Assembly (NCBI RefSeq): GCF_004027225.2
Contig: NC_044282.2
Span: 63,043,725-63,107,724, forward strand
DNA: 64,000 nucleotides
From: Strigops habroptila
Taxonomy: Eukaryota > Chordata > Aves > Psittaciformes > Psittacidae
Direction of reading: 5' to 3'
Part shown: one piece after another, positions 13,961 to 26,548 of the stretch
Layout: the number at the start of each line of letters is the position of its first letter
Numbering within the stretch: the first letter of the stretch is position 1
The notes under the pieces: model-generated
Told to the model about the DNA's origin: nothing
Databases searched by the model: none
Seen by the model: only the letters and a program-made list of their open reading frames with translations
Made by a program: the position numbers and the translations under genes

Positions 13961-15069
13961 GAAAGTAAGTATCCTCAGAGAACAGTGCGTCGAATACTGA
14001 AATCCTGTGCTATAATCAAGTCATAAAACCTGGTCCCAGAACAATGACAGCTTTTTCCAGCATCAGTTATTTCATCTTTGTTCACCATCCTGAAGTCCAG
14101 GTGGTGATCTTGTGTTGGGTATGGTGCACTTTTTAGAAGAAAACTCTAATTCCTAACCTTTCTAAACACCAGCAGGATTCCAAGGCAACCTCTTGCAAAC
14201 CCATCTTGAATTTAAATCCTCCAAAACCACGCAATGTCACTTCTGCATTTTGCGAGTAGGTGCTTAAAGAAGAGCTCATCCTGCTCCTTCGTTTGCTGTG
14301 ATACTTAATTCCAGTAGCACTCTTCTTCCATATCAGTTATTTCACGGATCCATTGCATTCAAGATCCTGCAGTTCTGGGTTAGCATTATATCTAGAGAAA
14401 AAAATATTTAAGAAGATGTGCCACCACCCGCACACATTTTTTTCTCTTTATGTTCTTCACCTTTCCTAAACAGGAAGAAATTGTATTGTAATATGCTAAG
14501 CACACAAATTCTCTGTGATCACAGAGTCAGTGCCATCTTGTGAACCATGATTTTTGGGGGTTTTTGCTTCTTCTTTGGACTAGTGCTTTTGGATACCCAA
14601 AGGACTCTTTAAATTTTTATATCTGAGTTTTCACAGCACTGTTGTCCTTAGGTAGCAATAATGCATTTACTTTTGCTGAGATGAAAAACAGTTTGGTCTC
14701 TCCCCATTTTCTCTTTTCCCATTCCAAATTCCTTTTTCTGGAACAGGACTTGCTGGATCATATGCTTTGTTCTGCAGGTTGTCTTGTTGGTATTTTGGAT
14801 GTTAGAATAGAAACGAGGTCATATTAATGGTAATACCTTCAAAGCCTTGGGGCTACTTATGTGACTGTGCTGTCCTAGTAATTAGTCCTTATCTGGAATT
14901 AGTAACTAGTAACTTGTACTTGCTTGGTAACCAGTGACTAGTTGCCATCCTGTAGGCATCCATATGCCCAGGCATAGGAAACCCTTGCTCTGTTGTGCGT
15001 GAGCATACCCCACACCATTTCTATTCTTCTGAGCCTCCAGTTCATGTGTAATATCTGCTCTGCCTCTGT

Positions 15070-15310
15070 ATTAATGATTCATCCTAACCTTTATGTCATC
15101 AGGAAGTTTCATTAGAGTGTGGTTATTTTTGTGCACATAATTAGAATATTAAATAGATGAATCCCTGAGGAATTCCTCTTGTATCCTCCAGCCTGCAGGT
15201 TGTCTTTCAGCAGAACCCATTTTCTTCTCACTTTTACAGCAATACAGAGCCACAAATCATAACCTTGCCTCACTAGCTGACCTGTGCTGACAACGGTTTC
15301 AGAGAACAAA
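15070..15310 (-). mobile_element. possible ancient CR1 body fragment
   Basis: AATATTAAATAGATGAATCC followed by CTGAGGAATTCCTCTTGTAT resembles, in antisense, the CR1 segment around its conserved YINDL-type RT motif. Very diverged; it could equally be unique sequence. Confidence 0.3.
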
Positions 15311-15932
15311 ACCAAATACCAGGTTTATCTCCTACAGCCTGTTATTGCATGGTGCCTGGGGCAGATTCCTCAGTAGTTCATTTTCTGAGCATCATCTAAC
15401 GACTCTGTGTTCTGGCTTGAAGATTTCACGCTTCTGTCTCATGGTCACAAGTTGACAATCCATCTTTTCAGCTGCTCACAGCTTGTTTCCCTTATCTTTC
15501 TCTTTGTTGTGTCTTTGGCAATGGTTATCCCATCAGGCTCACCAAAAGGCCTTTACCCTTTGCATGCAGTGTTTAAGCTATGCTTCTAGATGTCTATCGT
15601 TTTGTCTAGCGTGGCCCCCAGAAGCTGCAAGCTTTAGAAGGGTTTTTTCTGGAATATGAAAAGAGAGCACAGCTCATCTAGGATTACAAAGGTACTTCTT
15701 TGTTGTCACTACCTGTCATGCATTTAGACAGAGCTATGGTTCCTCTCCAACTTTCTTGCAGGTCACATGCTCTTGCCTGCTTAGAAACTCATGTGCAAAC
15801 TTGTTTATATACTGTCTTTTTAGCTTTGTGCTCTTATTACTAGGGAGGAGTTTCATCAGTGACTTTAAAAGTTGGTCATGTTCAGAGACCCACTAGTTCT
15901 GGTTCTTATCGCAAAATCTCTTTAACTGGGTG

Positions 15933-15958
15933 GATTCCACCATCACAGTGGTGGAATC
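15933..15958. repeat. perfect 10-bp inverted repeat (hairpin)
   Basis: GATTCCACCA (15933-15942) and TGGTGGAATC (15949-15958) are exact reverse complements separated by six bases. They could form a hairpin in DNA or intronic RNA. No function is implied. Confidence 0.8.
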
Positions 15959-16444
15959 TTAACAGTGCCTTAATCCTGCCCGAGAACCACCACAAGCCAT
16001 GCTTCTCTCTCTTTAAGAGCCATTCTGTTTGTGTGGAGGGAAAAGGACCTTGATCTTAGGAAGGAAGATGTCAGAGGTGAGTGTTGTGCTACAACTTGCT
16101 GATTATTGTAGGCTCCCGATGTGCTCCCTCCTGCTGTTCAGCAGTGACACAGTGTAGTGGAGCAGTTGGGCTGGTCTGTGGCCACTTGCTTATAGGTAGC
16201 CACAAATGATGACAGGCACTTTGATCAGGCTATGCGTTCATGGAGAGGTCAGTGTGGAGCCAGAGCTGCAGGAGAGGTGCTCTCAACAACCTGCTTTGTT
16301 GAGCATGAGTTCCCAGTACAAGCTTTTGATGTTTTCTAGGGGAGCTGGCTTCTCTCCCATTAACAGCAGTAATGGGTATACGCTCATTACACAGCTGCCA
16401 TGGTATAACCATGCTGAGAGTCAGAGTTATGGATCACCATCGTA

Positions 16445-16618
16445 ATTCTGGTAGTGCAGATCTCCCCAGGGACGTGGTGGACTCCCCAGTGTTGGACACT
16501 GTTAAGATTCAGCTGGACAGGGTGCTTGGCCCTCTAGTCAGGTCATGCTGTGCCTAGAAAGGTTGGAACAGATGATCCCTGAGGTTCCTTCCAACCTGGG
16601 ATTCTATGAGTCTATAAT
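16445..16618 (+). mobile_element. CR1 3' fragment of a second subfamily
   Basis: It ends GGTTGGAACAGATGATCCCT, GAGGTTCCTTCCAACCTGGG, ATTCTATGAGTCTATAAT. The GATGATCCCTGAGGTTCCTTCC type of 3' end differs from the GATGAGCTTTAAGGTCCC type of most copies here, so it belongs to another CR1 subfamily and probably to an earlier burst. Confidence 0.85.
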
Positions 16619-17721
16619 CTGCCTTCTCAGCTTGGGTGGACTTTTCTAGCTGCTTTTTTTTTAACAGTAGGGAACTTGGACCTGAGGCACTTCACGTTTT
16701 CCCTAGCAATGTCTGCAGAACAGAAATCCCAGACTCGCCACCGCAGACAGAGGCTCTGGTGGTTGGTCTGGATGTTCCCAGAGTGAGGATGTTTTGCTGT
16801 GATCCCCTGCAGACCTCCTGGGCTGGTGCTGTGGGATGGGGCCAGGCCTGGGGCGGTTCCTCCACCACTCTTGCACGGAGAAGCTCTGCTTGCCCCCGGA
16901 GACACCGTGCAAAGTTTTCCAGCCATGTTAGTGACACTGATGAGCTAAAGGGATAGAAGTGCCAGCTGAGGAGCCTGAAAACAAAACTCGAATAATTTTG
17001 AAAGATAACACTTGCTTTTAATCTTTGTAATACAAGTCAGCCAGGGAATCGGATGGGAATTGAAACTGTAGGAGTCCTGGGAACGGCTGCAAGTGAGAGC
17101 ACGGAGCGGCAGGGCGGGAGGCAATGCTGGATGCAGGGAGGGGAGCAATCTGGTACATATTGAGCACAGTGACGGGATCCCCACATGAGGCCCCGCTGGA
17201 AGGGGCGGCAGCACATGCCCCATAACTGTGGAAATGGTGGATGAAAGCAAAAATGTCAGGCTTTGAAAGGAGCTAGGAAAAAGGAGGCATTCTGTGTGGT
17301 AACCAAGATTTTATTGTTTCCTGATCCCTGCTCTATGTCCCACAGCTGGGGGGATAGGGAGGAATGAAAACAAACAACGTTTCATGAATGGAGGGGTTCA
17401 AACAGCTATCTTGCACTCAGCGTTGCTGGGGATGGAGCAGACCTGCTTCTGTGGGGGTTTTGGAGCAGTGGCCAGGCTCCTTGGCAGCCAGCAGCAGAAG
17501 GCACTTCCACCCCAGAAAAAGCCAAATGATAGCAAACTGTAGGGAGGGCATCCTCAGGACGGTAACGGCAGTGAAAAGGGAGGAGCTGCCAATACTGATC
17601 ACATCTGCTTTATTGTACCTATAAAAGCAGGATTTGGTTGCTCAGTGGTAACTTGCTGGAAAACATGGTTTCTTCTAAATCTGACCAATGGAAAAGTCAA
17701 GTGGAGCTTTCTTGTCTTTCA

Positions 17722-18150
17722 CAGAACCTTAGAACCATAGAATGGTTTGGGTTAGAAGGTGCCTTAAAGCTTATTTAGTTCTAACCCCCTGCCATGGGCA
17801 GGGACACCTTCCACTAGACCAGGTTGCTCCAAGCCCCATCCAACCTGGCCTTGAACACTGCCAGGGATGGGGCAGCCACAGCTTCTTTGGGCAACTTGTG
17901 CCAGGGCCTCACCACCCTCACAGGGAAGAACTTCTTCCTAAAATCTCATCTCAGTCTCCCCTCTGTCAGGTTAAAGCCATTCCCCCTTGTCCTGTCCCTA
18001 CAGGTCTGTGTCAAAAGCCCCTCTCCAGCTTTCTTGTCAGCCCCTTTAGGCACTAGAAGCTGCTCTAAGTTCTCCCCTGAGCCTTCTCAAGGCTGAAAAA
18101 GCCCAGCTCTCTGGAGCTTTTCTCCACCTTTTCTCTATCATAATCCAGGG
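17722..18150 (-). mobile_element. CR1 LINE 3' fragment
   Basis: Antisense copy starting ACCATAGAATGGTTTGGGTT and continuing through CACCCTCACAGGGAAGAACT and CCTTGTCCTGTCCCTACAGG to CTGAAAAAGCCCAGCTCTCT. About 430 bp of the 3' region is kept. Confidence 0.94.
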
Positions 18151-19549
18151 AGAATCATCCTCATTGCCCTTCCCCTTTATAAGACACGGTGTTAGGTTCT
18201 GCAGGGAGAGTGCATGGCTCTGCGATGTGACTCGCCCTGCCCAATGTGCGGGGAGGAGGCAGGGCTGCCTGTGCGGCCATCTCAGTCGGCAGTGCCATGA
18301 AGACGCTCCCCAGCTTTGATGGGTTTGAAAATACTTCCCAAAGCAGCACCAGTGAAGCTGCATAAAATAGCTGTCCTGAAGCCACGGGTTATCCGTGCAT
18401 TAGAATTAAAGCTGAAAAAGCAAATTGTAAAAAAAGAGCTGAGTAACACAAGACAGTTGCCAGAACAGCAGTGGAAATAACGCTGAGGCTAGATGTCTCC
18501 CAGTTTGGCAGAAGGATGCGCTGAGCCCTGCCCAGCTGCTGCAGGATTAGCTGCTGGCTGGGCTGGAGGCTCTGCCGATTCCTGCGGCACTGCCTGGACC
18601 GAGGTCACTGTTGCGGGGCCCTACCCTTGGGATGGGAAGCAGGGACTCTGGAAAAGCGGTTTTAATTTAGCACTAATGATCATAGCTGTGCTGCAGCCTG
18701 GCAGTGTTGGCCTCTGCGGCACAGCCATACAGGGGTTTCGCCAGCCCCCAGCCTGCTGCATGGCTCTCACCTGCAACCAGGGCTGGAGCTGCGGCCAGGA
18801 GGAGAGAGCCACCTTCTTCCGAAGCAAACTAGCTATTGATTAACACTGTGATTTAAAAACAAAGGCTGCTCCATGCGCAGCCTTGGCCCCCTCTCCTCCC
18901 CTCCGCGTGCCCCCCCAGCATGCTCAGCCGCCCTGCCAGATTGCCTGTCTCACAGCCCACACGGTATCATGGATGGGTGGTTTTGTGTATCTAATCTAAT
19001 TATGTGATTTTTGAACAATTAAATGCAAACCTTTCAGTACGATGGGCAATGGGCTGTCTAATCACCCCGCCAGCTCTGCCTGGCCCCTGCACTGCACTGC
19101 TGGGTTTGACAGTGGGCATCACTGGGTCAGCATTGCTGAAAAGCCCAGCACTGGCAAGCAGGGATCCAAAATAGAGCAGCCTTGGTCCAGAGGCTGGTGT
19201 TTGTATATTTGTAATGCATTCCCCCATGCATGCCCACGCCAGCTCTCTATATATAAATATATGTTTATTTTATATAGATAGGTGCATACATCCATAGATG
19301 GATGTTGAGGTGCAACAACATACTCTGTCTCTGCAGAGCACTTTTCTTGAGCTCTGTTTGGGAGCAATGTGTGCATCTGCAAATTGGGAGCGATGTGATG
19401 TGATGTGATCCAACAGGCTGTAGTAGGATGGGGATCCTTGTCCAAGTGAGCTGGCTGCTCCCCAGCTGCTGCCCTACAAGGGGGGACTGGGGTACTGAGG
19501 GTCTGGGGGAGTGAGCATCACACCTCTCTTCCTCTGTTGCCATGAAAAC

Positions 19550-20700
19550 AGCCCTGCTTTAGGTTTTAGTCGGGGGATTTTATTAACGCTTCAGAAAGGT
19601 CATTAGCCTACCCGACTAATAAGCCTTTCATGTATTCCTTGATGTGATTGTTCTTGGAGAAGGGCGGCAGGCAGCGTGAAGCCTGTTGGAGCCAATAGTC
19701 CCAGTTGATGTGCCACAGAGGAGAGTAAAATTCAATTTTCCTACAAGAATAAGAAACAGGACCGATTGGTGGGGGCTCTGATTTAGTGACCCTATTTTCT
19801 GTTTTAAATATTTCCCTCAAAGAGCATTTGCAGAGAGGGGGCTGAGTTATTTTTAGCACACGCTTCGATCGAGCTGGAATTATTCAGGCAGCAACAGCAA
19901 TAGTTCCATTTGCAGCACTGGAAGGATTTTTCTTCTCTGTTCCTGGTTAACATAAACAATTTTTAAATTACTAGTAAAAAGGAAAACTGCAAATGGCCAT
20001 GCAGACCCACATTCTGGAGAAATAACTTGTAGGGAAATTACAGCCCCCAATGACTGCGCCATGATATTCAGTTGTATGAGGGGCTGTGGATCAGGAATGG
20101 TGAGGACGGCTCCAGTGGTGTCCCGGGAAAATAAGATATGATTCCTGCAAGTTGCGTTGGCTGTTGTGCAGTTGCATGGTTGTGCTTCCAGCACCTACGC
20201 AACCCCTCTGCGAAAGCTGCAAGGACAAGACCCAACTGGTCTTACACCAAACCAGCTTAGCAGCATTCCAATTTTTATCACAGGGTAAAGCAATTAAAGT
20301 AAATATGTATTAGGAAAAAGCTGCAAACAGTGGGCATCCCCTTTGTCGTTCTCCTTTGCAGACCTACTCTAGAGCAAACTCCAGTTTTCCTCCCATAGAG
20401 CCAGAGCAGCGTAGGCTCGATTAGCCTCATGCAAAGCAGTTATAAATTTGGTGGGAGAAGTTTTCTCCAAGATCAGTTGTCAAGGGTTTTTTTTGTTAAA
20501 ATAGAAAGACGTGTAAATTGAAATTCCTCTATAGTTCATTATTTCTGTCCTGAATTAATTACTATTCAGCCTTCCTGCGAGGGACTTGGCTTTGCTCTTG
20601 TCATCAAGCAGGAGGAGGCTGCTGGATCTTTAGAGATGCGGATGAGAATTCAAAATTATCCTGAAAAATTGCAGAAATATTTGGAAGAAAATAAAAATTG
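19550..20700. other. unique intronic block, candidate conserved noncoding element
   Basis: I see no CR1 or tandem repeat here. The block is AT-rich with intact CG-containing words (TTCGATCGAGCTGG near 19865) and homeodomain-like TAAT motifs, and no long reading frame. That texture is common in deeply conserved intronic enhancers. This is an impression from composition, not evidence of function. Confidence 0.15.
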
Positions 20701-21879
20701 GATTTCAGTATGTACAAAGGAATGTATGCAGCATGCATACAGGAAAATCAGCTAAGCAAATATGAAATACAAAGCAACTGGAAGGGCAGCCATTGCGCAC
20801 AGAAGAACCTGGGGCAAAGCAAATATCAGTCAATACTCTCATGGTATTAAAAAAAATAAAATAAAGACTAGAGATTACTTTGGGGTTCACTACACCCAGA
20901 AACCAGCCTCTTACTCCACCGACCCTCGCTGTGGTCCCAACTGAAACAGGAGGTCCGCTTCTGTGCTCCACTGTGCTCTCCAAAAAGATGCAGCAAGTTG
21001 GTGAGGAAGCTGAACTGCTGGCTCACAACAGGGCTGAAGGCCCAGCATTGTTTACCTGGAGAAGAGAGAACTGAGAGCAGGTTTAGAAGGCTTCAAATGC
21101 AGAGAAGATTGCTGCACAGCGGAGGGAAGAGCTGCTGTCCTTGCCCTGCTGGGCTGGGCCATGCCGCGGGCTCCACTTGCTGAAAATTCCCTGTAGGAGT
21201 TTCATTTAGACTTTAGGAAAATATGATCTGAATGAAGAGGTATTTAAAAGCGTGTCAGATAAACATTTGTCAGGAGAGGAGTATGATCCAGCTGTGGTGC
21301 AGAGGGGTGAAGGAGGTGTTTTCTTACAGCTTCATTTTCCTATGACTCTGTGTCACTTCTGTGTCAGCAAACAACATCTTTTCCCTGCACCTTACATTTG
21401 TATACAGCAGCTTCCATAACTCTTGTCTGCAGAAAAAACACCTGAAATTACAGTAAACACAAGTTATTTTTGTTGCTTCAGTGGCGATAGTTGTGAAGTT
21501 TTTTGTAGTTTTCCAACACATTGGCTCTACGGTAGACTCTAATGGAAGAGGTGCTCCACATCTGCATTGGGTACGTCCAGGCACACAAGGGATTGCTCTT
21601 GCTCCAGCAGTGGGAACAGGCAGGGCACTGAAGCATGCATGAAAACTGCAAAGGAATGGGGAAGGCAATGTCAGGAAGGGGTCAAGATGGAAGAGGAGGT
21701 GCACAGGACGTGGCTGTGGCAGGAGAATCAGGACTGCATTGCACTGATGCATTGCACTGATGACCAAACCCAAATCACCCTCAATGGGACTTACTCTTTG
21801 GTAGTGCATTTATTGGCAGTCATCTTTTGCTTAATCTGTGCAGAGTGTGCTTTGCTGCTTCTGCCTACTGCTCACTTTC

Positions 21880-22045
21880 TTCATCAGAAAGTCACACGTT
21901 ACTGAATCAAATGCCTTATGAAGGGTATTATTTCTCCATAATTATGCTCGTCAATAAAACTCATAATCTTCTCAAGGAAGGAAATCAAGTGTTATTTGGC
22001 AAGGCCTGTTTCAGCAAAACCAACTTGTCCAACATCCGCTATGTT
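21880..22045 (-). mobile_element. probable ancient CR1 RT-region fragment
   Basis: The antisense pattern TGAATCAAATGCCTTATGAA, then CTTCTCAAGGAAGGAAATCA, AAGGCCTGTTTCAGCAAAAC follows the order of the CR1 segment encoding the RT region before the FADD box (the KAFDTV, KVT and GRCL-type blocks). Strongly diverged and non-coding now. Confidence 0.45.
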
Positions 22046-23304
22046 TGTGTCGTTTATTCCTCATCATTAAAAACTTCTGGGTTAGTTGGTTTATTGGAGT
22101 GGCTTCTGGCTGAGAGTTGCTGTCTGCCCAACCTGCCTGTGGTACTCCATCATATTCTGTGTAGTAAAATACTTGCACTCCTCAGGACTCATAAATTTCC
22201 CCAATATTTCAAGACATTTCTAAACAAAATTAACCTCAGTGCAGTGAGCATCTCAGCTCATTTTCAGGCTCCTTGATGCTATTTATTAGCTGCGTGTTGG
22301 CTCAGCCCCAAAATGAGCAAAGGAATGCAAGGGCACTGCAGCTTTCGGGTTGTGTATATGCATGAAATTTTAAACACAGATGATGTAGGCTAGATGGATG
22401 ACCTATACATCCATGGAAAGAATAACTTGATTTCCTACTTGACAGGTTTTTTGGTGAAATATGCAGAAGGCATATTTTTTCTTCCCTGCTAAATAATATT
22501 CTGTGGTCATGGTACATGAGATAACATCAGCAGAGATTACTCTGCTCATTTGAGCAGGGTGGTGTCAATGTTATTTGAAAACATGGGGGATATAGACGGC
22601 CTGAGGGGCTAAACAAGAAGCAAGTCATTGAGAAAACCAAGGGCAGTGTCAGGGCTGGGGGCCCAGCTCAGTATGCTCCCCCCAACCCTTAACATGGGGA
22701 GAACATCTGGGCGAGGAGAGAGGGGCTTTTGTTTCCAAAAAAGCCCTGGCAGCATGGAGAAGAGCTTCCAGTGAATATTCGTTTAGAGTGAATATTATAA
22801 AAGCTCTTCAGCTTAAGCCCCATGATACTTGACATGAGGAAGCCGGGCTCAAGAGCCATTCCATCATTCTTAAGTAAAGACAAAGGAAAGAACGGTAAAT
22901 GTGAATTAGACATTGAATGTGCATGATATGCAGATGAAAAACCCATTGCCATTTCACTTTCTAATGAAGACCCCTGCTTTTTCTTGGATGTTGTTTGACA
23001 TTCGCTGGCTTGCTTTATCTCCTACAGCAAGCATGCGGAATGAAAAATGAGAGTTGTAGACCATGTGTGCATATTCTCATTTTTGTTCCGTTTCTGCTGT
23101 ATTTACCGGAGTTAGTTATTTGGGGCATGATGAGATGTTCACATGTCTAAATCACTTATCTAAAATCTGTTACCTCTTTGGTTTTTATGTATACAAAATC
23201 CCTTATATTTTAATCTGTTCATAGGAATATGCTAGATAATAAAATGCATTCAAATCAATGTATGTTTCTTGAAAAACAAGATTTCCTAGTTGCTCAGTAA
23301 ACAT

Positions 23305-23510
23305 CTGTAGATCATAGAGATCATAGGGCCTTCTGGGGGTCTTAGCTCAACTTTCTACTAAAGCTGGACTGCTGCTGGCACTAGATCAAGCTAGTCCTAG
23401 CTTCATGTAGGCAAGGTTGAAAACCTGTAAGGATGGAGGTCCCTTACCTCTCTGGTGACCTTCCCATGAAGAAGCTTTTCCACATGTTGATGTCCTATGA
23501 AACCCTCTGG
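23305..23510 (-). mobile_element. CR1 3' fragment, another subfamily
   Basis: Antisense pattern: ATCATAGAGATCATAGGGCC, GCTGGCACTAGATCAAGC, GCAAGGTTGAAAACCTGTAA, GGATGGAGGTCCCTTACC, ending near GAAGAAGCTTTTCCAC. Its right end abuts the sense fragment that begins near 23536, so the two form a head-to-head inverted pair. Confidence 0.65.
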
Positions 23511-23535
23511 TCAGGGTGGCATATGAGCTGGTTGT

Positions 23536-23830
23536 GTTCAGCCTGGAGAAGAGGAGGCAAAAGGGAAATTCAGCTGTAATTTTCTGTCTCCTAATGGGTG
23601 ACCAAGGAGAAAGCAGAGCCAGAGTCATCCCAGAGCTGCATGGAGAAAGCAAGAGGCGATGGTCACACATTGGCTGGGGGTTCTGGCTGGATTTGGGAAA
23701 GGAATTCTGATGAGAGTGGTTAAACACTGAAGGAGCTGCCCAGAAGGGTGGTGGGATCTCCCTTTTGGGAGATATTCAAAGATCAGCTGAAGAAGACCCT
23801 GAGCAACACTTTGAAGTTGACCTCACTCAG
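23536..23830 (+). mobile_element. older CR1 3'-half fragment
   Basis: Sense pattern: TTCAGCCTGGAGAAGAGGAG, then GGGAAAGGAATTCTGATGAG, AGGAGCTGCCCAGAAGGGTG, and GGGATCTCCCTTTTGGGAGA with ATATTCAAAGATCAGCTG. This follows the CR1 order but is much more diverged than the GATGAGCTTTAAGG copies. Confidence 0.6.
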
Positions 23831-24495
23831 AAGAGGAGGGTGCTATGGACACCCTCTGAAGCTCCTCCTGACCTGAATTTTCCAATGCTTTTTTCATCCC
23901 ATTCTCCTTTAAAACTCTTCTCTGTCATGGCAGTTGTACAAAATTTAAGAGCAGGTCACCAGAGAGGTGGGGGACCCCCAGTTAAACTGCTGGGTGAGGG
24001 AGGTGATGGTGCAAGAGCATTTTGTATACCAGCTAAATGCTATCACTGTCACTGCTTCCTGTATCTCTGTTGAAGTGGTTTCAATGCACAGGCCAGAGCT
24101 CTGCCTCTTTTCTTGAGGAAATATTAAGAGGGTTTTCTTAGGTTAAACCTCAGAACTCTTGTATATAAGACTTGATAAGCTGGGGCAAATAAATCAAAGT
24201 CAGCTCCCAAACATTTCAGGAGCTGGGTCAGAGGTTTCCTTCGTTGTTTTTCTAAATTGAAATCCATCTTCTGTGTCTTCCTTGGTGCAGTTTCCAGGAA
24301 GAACATGCAATGAGCCAATAATTCCCAGGATTTTCTAAGGATGGAACTCCAACAGTCAGAGAGGAGTTTACAAACCTTTTCAAATTGGCCTCTGCTCTGT
24401 TTACAAAATATATCCTGGTGTTTCCTGTCCTGTGAGCTCTGCAGCAGTGGCCATGGAGGAGCAGAGCCATGGCTCCTTGGCAGAACCATCTGCTT

Positions 24496-24706
24496 ATCAT
24501 AGAATGAACCATAGAATGATTTGTGTTGGAAGGGACCTTAAAGCTCATCTAGTTCCAACCCCCTGCCATAGGCAGGGTCACCTTCTGCTAGATCAGGTTG
24601 CTCCAAGCCCCATCCAACCTGGCCTTGAACACTGCCAGGGATGGGGCAGCCACAGCTTCTCTGGGCAACCTGTGCCAGGGCCTCGCCACCCTCACAGGGA
24701 AGAAAA
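24496..24706 (-). mobile_element. CR1 LINE 3' fragment
   Basis: Antisense copy with a duplicated tail unit at its left (CATAGAATGAACCATAGAATG), then TTGGAAGGGACCTTAAAGCT, TTGAACACTGCCAGGG and CCCTCACAGGGAAGAAA, where it stops abruptly. Confidence 0.94.
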
Positions 24707-25635
24707 AGCAAAAGCTGCCTAAGCATTTGCTCATGCTGGGGAATGGAGACCCTGAAACAACAGCCCCAGAACTGGCTCACTTCAGCAGCTTCAAAAGCCA
24801 CAGGGATAGCCTCAGCTCCAATATTTATTGGACATTGCATCATTCCTTCTGTCACTCCCTTTGCCTTCAGCCTTGTGAGAAGGAAGGTTGGGAGAGTGAT
24901 TTATTGATGCCCCACAGCAATGTCTCTAGTTCAGCCTTGGGAGCCATCCCTGAGCGTACCGTTAACGGTTGTATGCTGCCTCCAGGCTGTCCCAGTTCAC
25001 TTCCCATATCTGCACAGGCACGGCTACACTCGCGTGTCCTCCCACAGCTTCCTCTGCCCCGCACCGGTACCTTGCCATTGTACCCCTGGGTGGCGTGGCA
25101 GCTGCCGTTGATGCCAGTGCCTCTCTGTTGCTCCCTCTCTGTCCGCCCCAGGTGTCTGTCTTGCTTTCTCAGTAGACAAAGTGCTTTCTAGGACTGGTTT
25201 CCTGCTCTGCAGGGTGAGCCCAGCTGTTGGTGAAGTTCATTGTCACCATCAGTGTTCTTGGTGTGTACTGCTGCCCTCAAGCATCTTCTGTTGGGTCAAC
25301 CTCTGAGTTCCCAGTGGCTGCAGAAGCATTGGGGTCCAACAGGCACCACGCTACCTGAGAGCCATGGGCTGAGTGGTGGCACAGTGATGCTAACAGTTCG
25401 GAAACGCCAGCTCATACCTTCTTATTTCTGCTTTCTGTATGTATCTGAATCACTTCTAGAGACCATACCCCCTCATTTTTCCACATGCATTATTTTTCCA
25501 CAAGACTTATCATTTGGTGCAGAGGGAAAACATGCAAGTGTGTTAAGGCTACACGTGCAATGTAAAGTACAAGAAGAGAGATCAATATGTAAAACAGATT
25601 GATTTGATTTGATTGGGGGAGGGGGTTGTTTTGCC

Positions 25636-25652
25636 TTTTTTTTTTTTTTTTT
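25636..25652. repeat. poly(T) run, 17 bases
   Basis: Uninterrupted T run in intronic sequence. No adjoining SINE or LINE body was recognised. Confidence 0.9.
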
Positions 25653-26206
25653 AATCTGGATTTAGAGAAAAACAGGTATCACCAGGTGCTAGAGAACTGT
25701 ACACAGCCCAGACCATGAAAAGCATCCATTCCCTCTCCCCCAGGTAGTTGTTTATGTGTATGCTCGCACAGAGAGCACATGCAGCCACTGTATACAGTGG
25801 TATGTTTTGCTTCAGCATTACCTGCAGAGTGTGTTCAGAAAGCGTTACCAAAAATATGTGGGTAGTGAACACCCCCACACACCCCCCTGAGGTTGCTGCT
25901 GAGGTTGAACTGATATTTATTGTCTTGTAATTTGGTGAATGCATCATTACATATTTCCTTTGTACTCAATATTTCTTCCTTTCCTTCCCCAAGCTTCTGC
26001 CCATTCCATCTCTGATGCATCTCTGGTTTAAGTTCTGCAGTGATGGTTGCCACTTTTCTTCATGCTTTTGATGCCTGGTTTCTGCATGGGCCAGGGAAAG
26101 CCCCGTTGATGCTCACCCTGGGTCAGGTTCTGCCATGAGCAGAAAGGAGTAATCATCCCCAGAGATGCTCAGTTCCTCATTCAGCCCAGAGAGGCTCATG
26201 CAGGTC

Positions 26207-26266
26207 TCCTACCCCATCCTAGACCTTCCTACCCCATCCTAGACCATCCTACCCTATCCTAGACCT
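26207..26266. repeat. 20-bp tandem repeat, 3 copies
   Basis: Three adjacent units of TCCTACCCCATCCTAGACCT type at 26207-26226, 26227-26246 and 26247-26266 differ at only one or two positions each. Confidence 0.93.
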
Positions 26267-26343
26267 TTCCAGGTGTCATATCCACTCATGAGAAATGTGG
26301 CCATCTGATGGGGAATGGGGCCTCAGAGACATCTACCAAGAAA

Positions 26344-26548
26344 ACATAGAATCACGGAGTGGTTTGGGAAGGGACCTTCAAGCTCATCTAGTTCCAACCT
26401 CCTGCCACAGACAGGGACATCTTCCACTAGACCAGGTTGCTCCAATCCCCATCCAACCTGGCCTTGAACACTGCCAGGGATGGGGCAGCCACAGCTTCTC
26501 TGGGCAACCTGTGCCAGTGTCTCGTCACCCTCATAGTGAAGAATCATC
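26344..26548 (-). mobile_element. CR1 LINE 3' fragment
   Basis: Antisense copy from ACATAGAATCACGGAGTGG through GAAGGGACCTTCAAGCTC and TTGAACACTGCCAGGG to ACCCTCATAGTGAAGAA. Confidence 0.93.
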
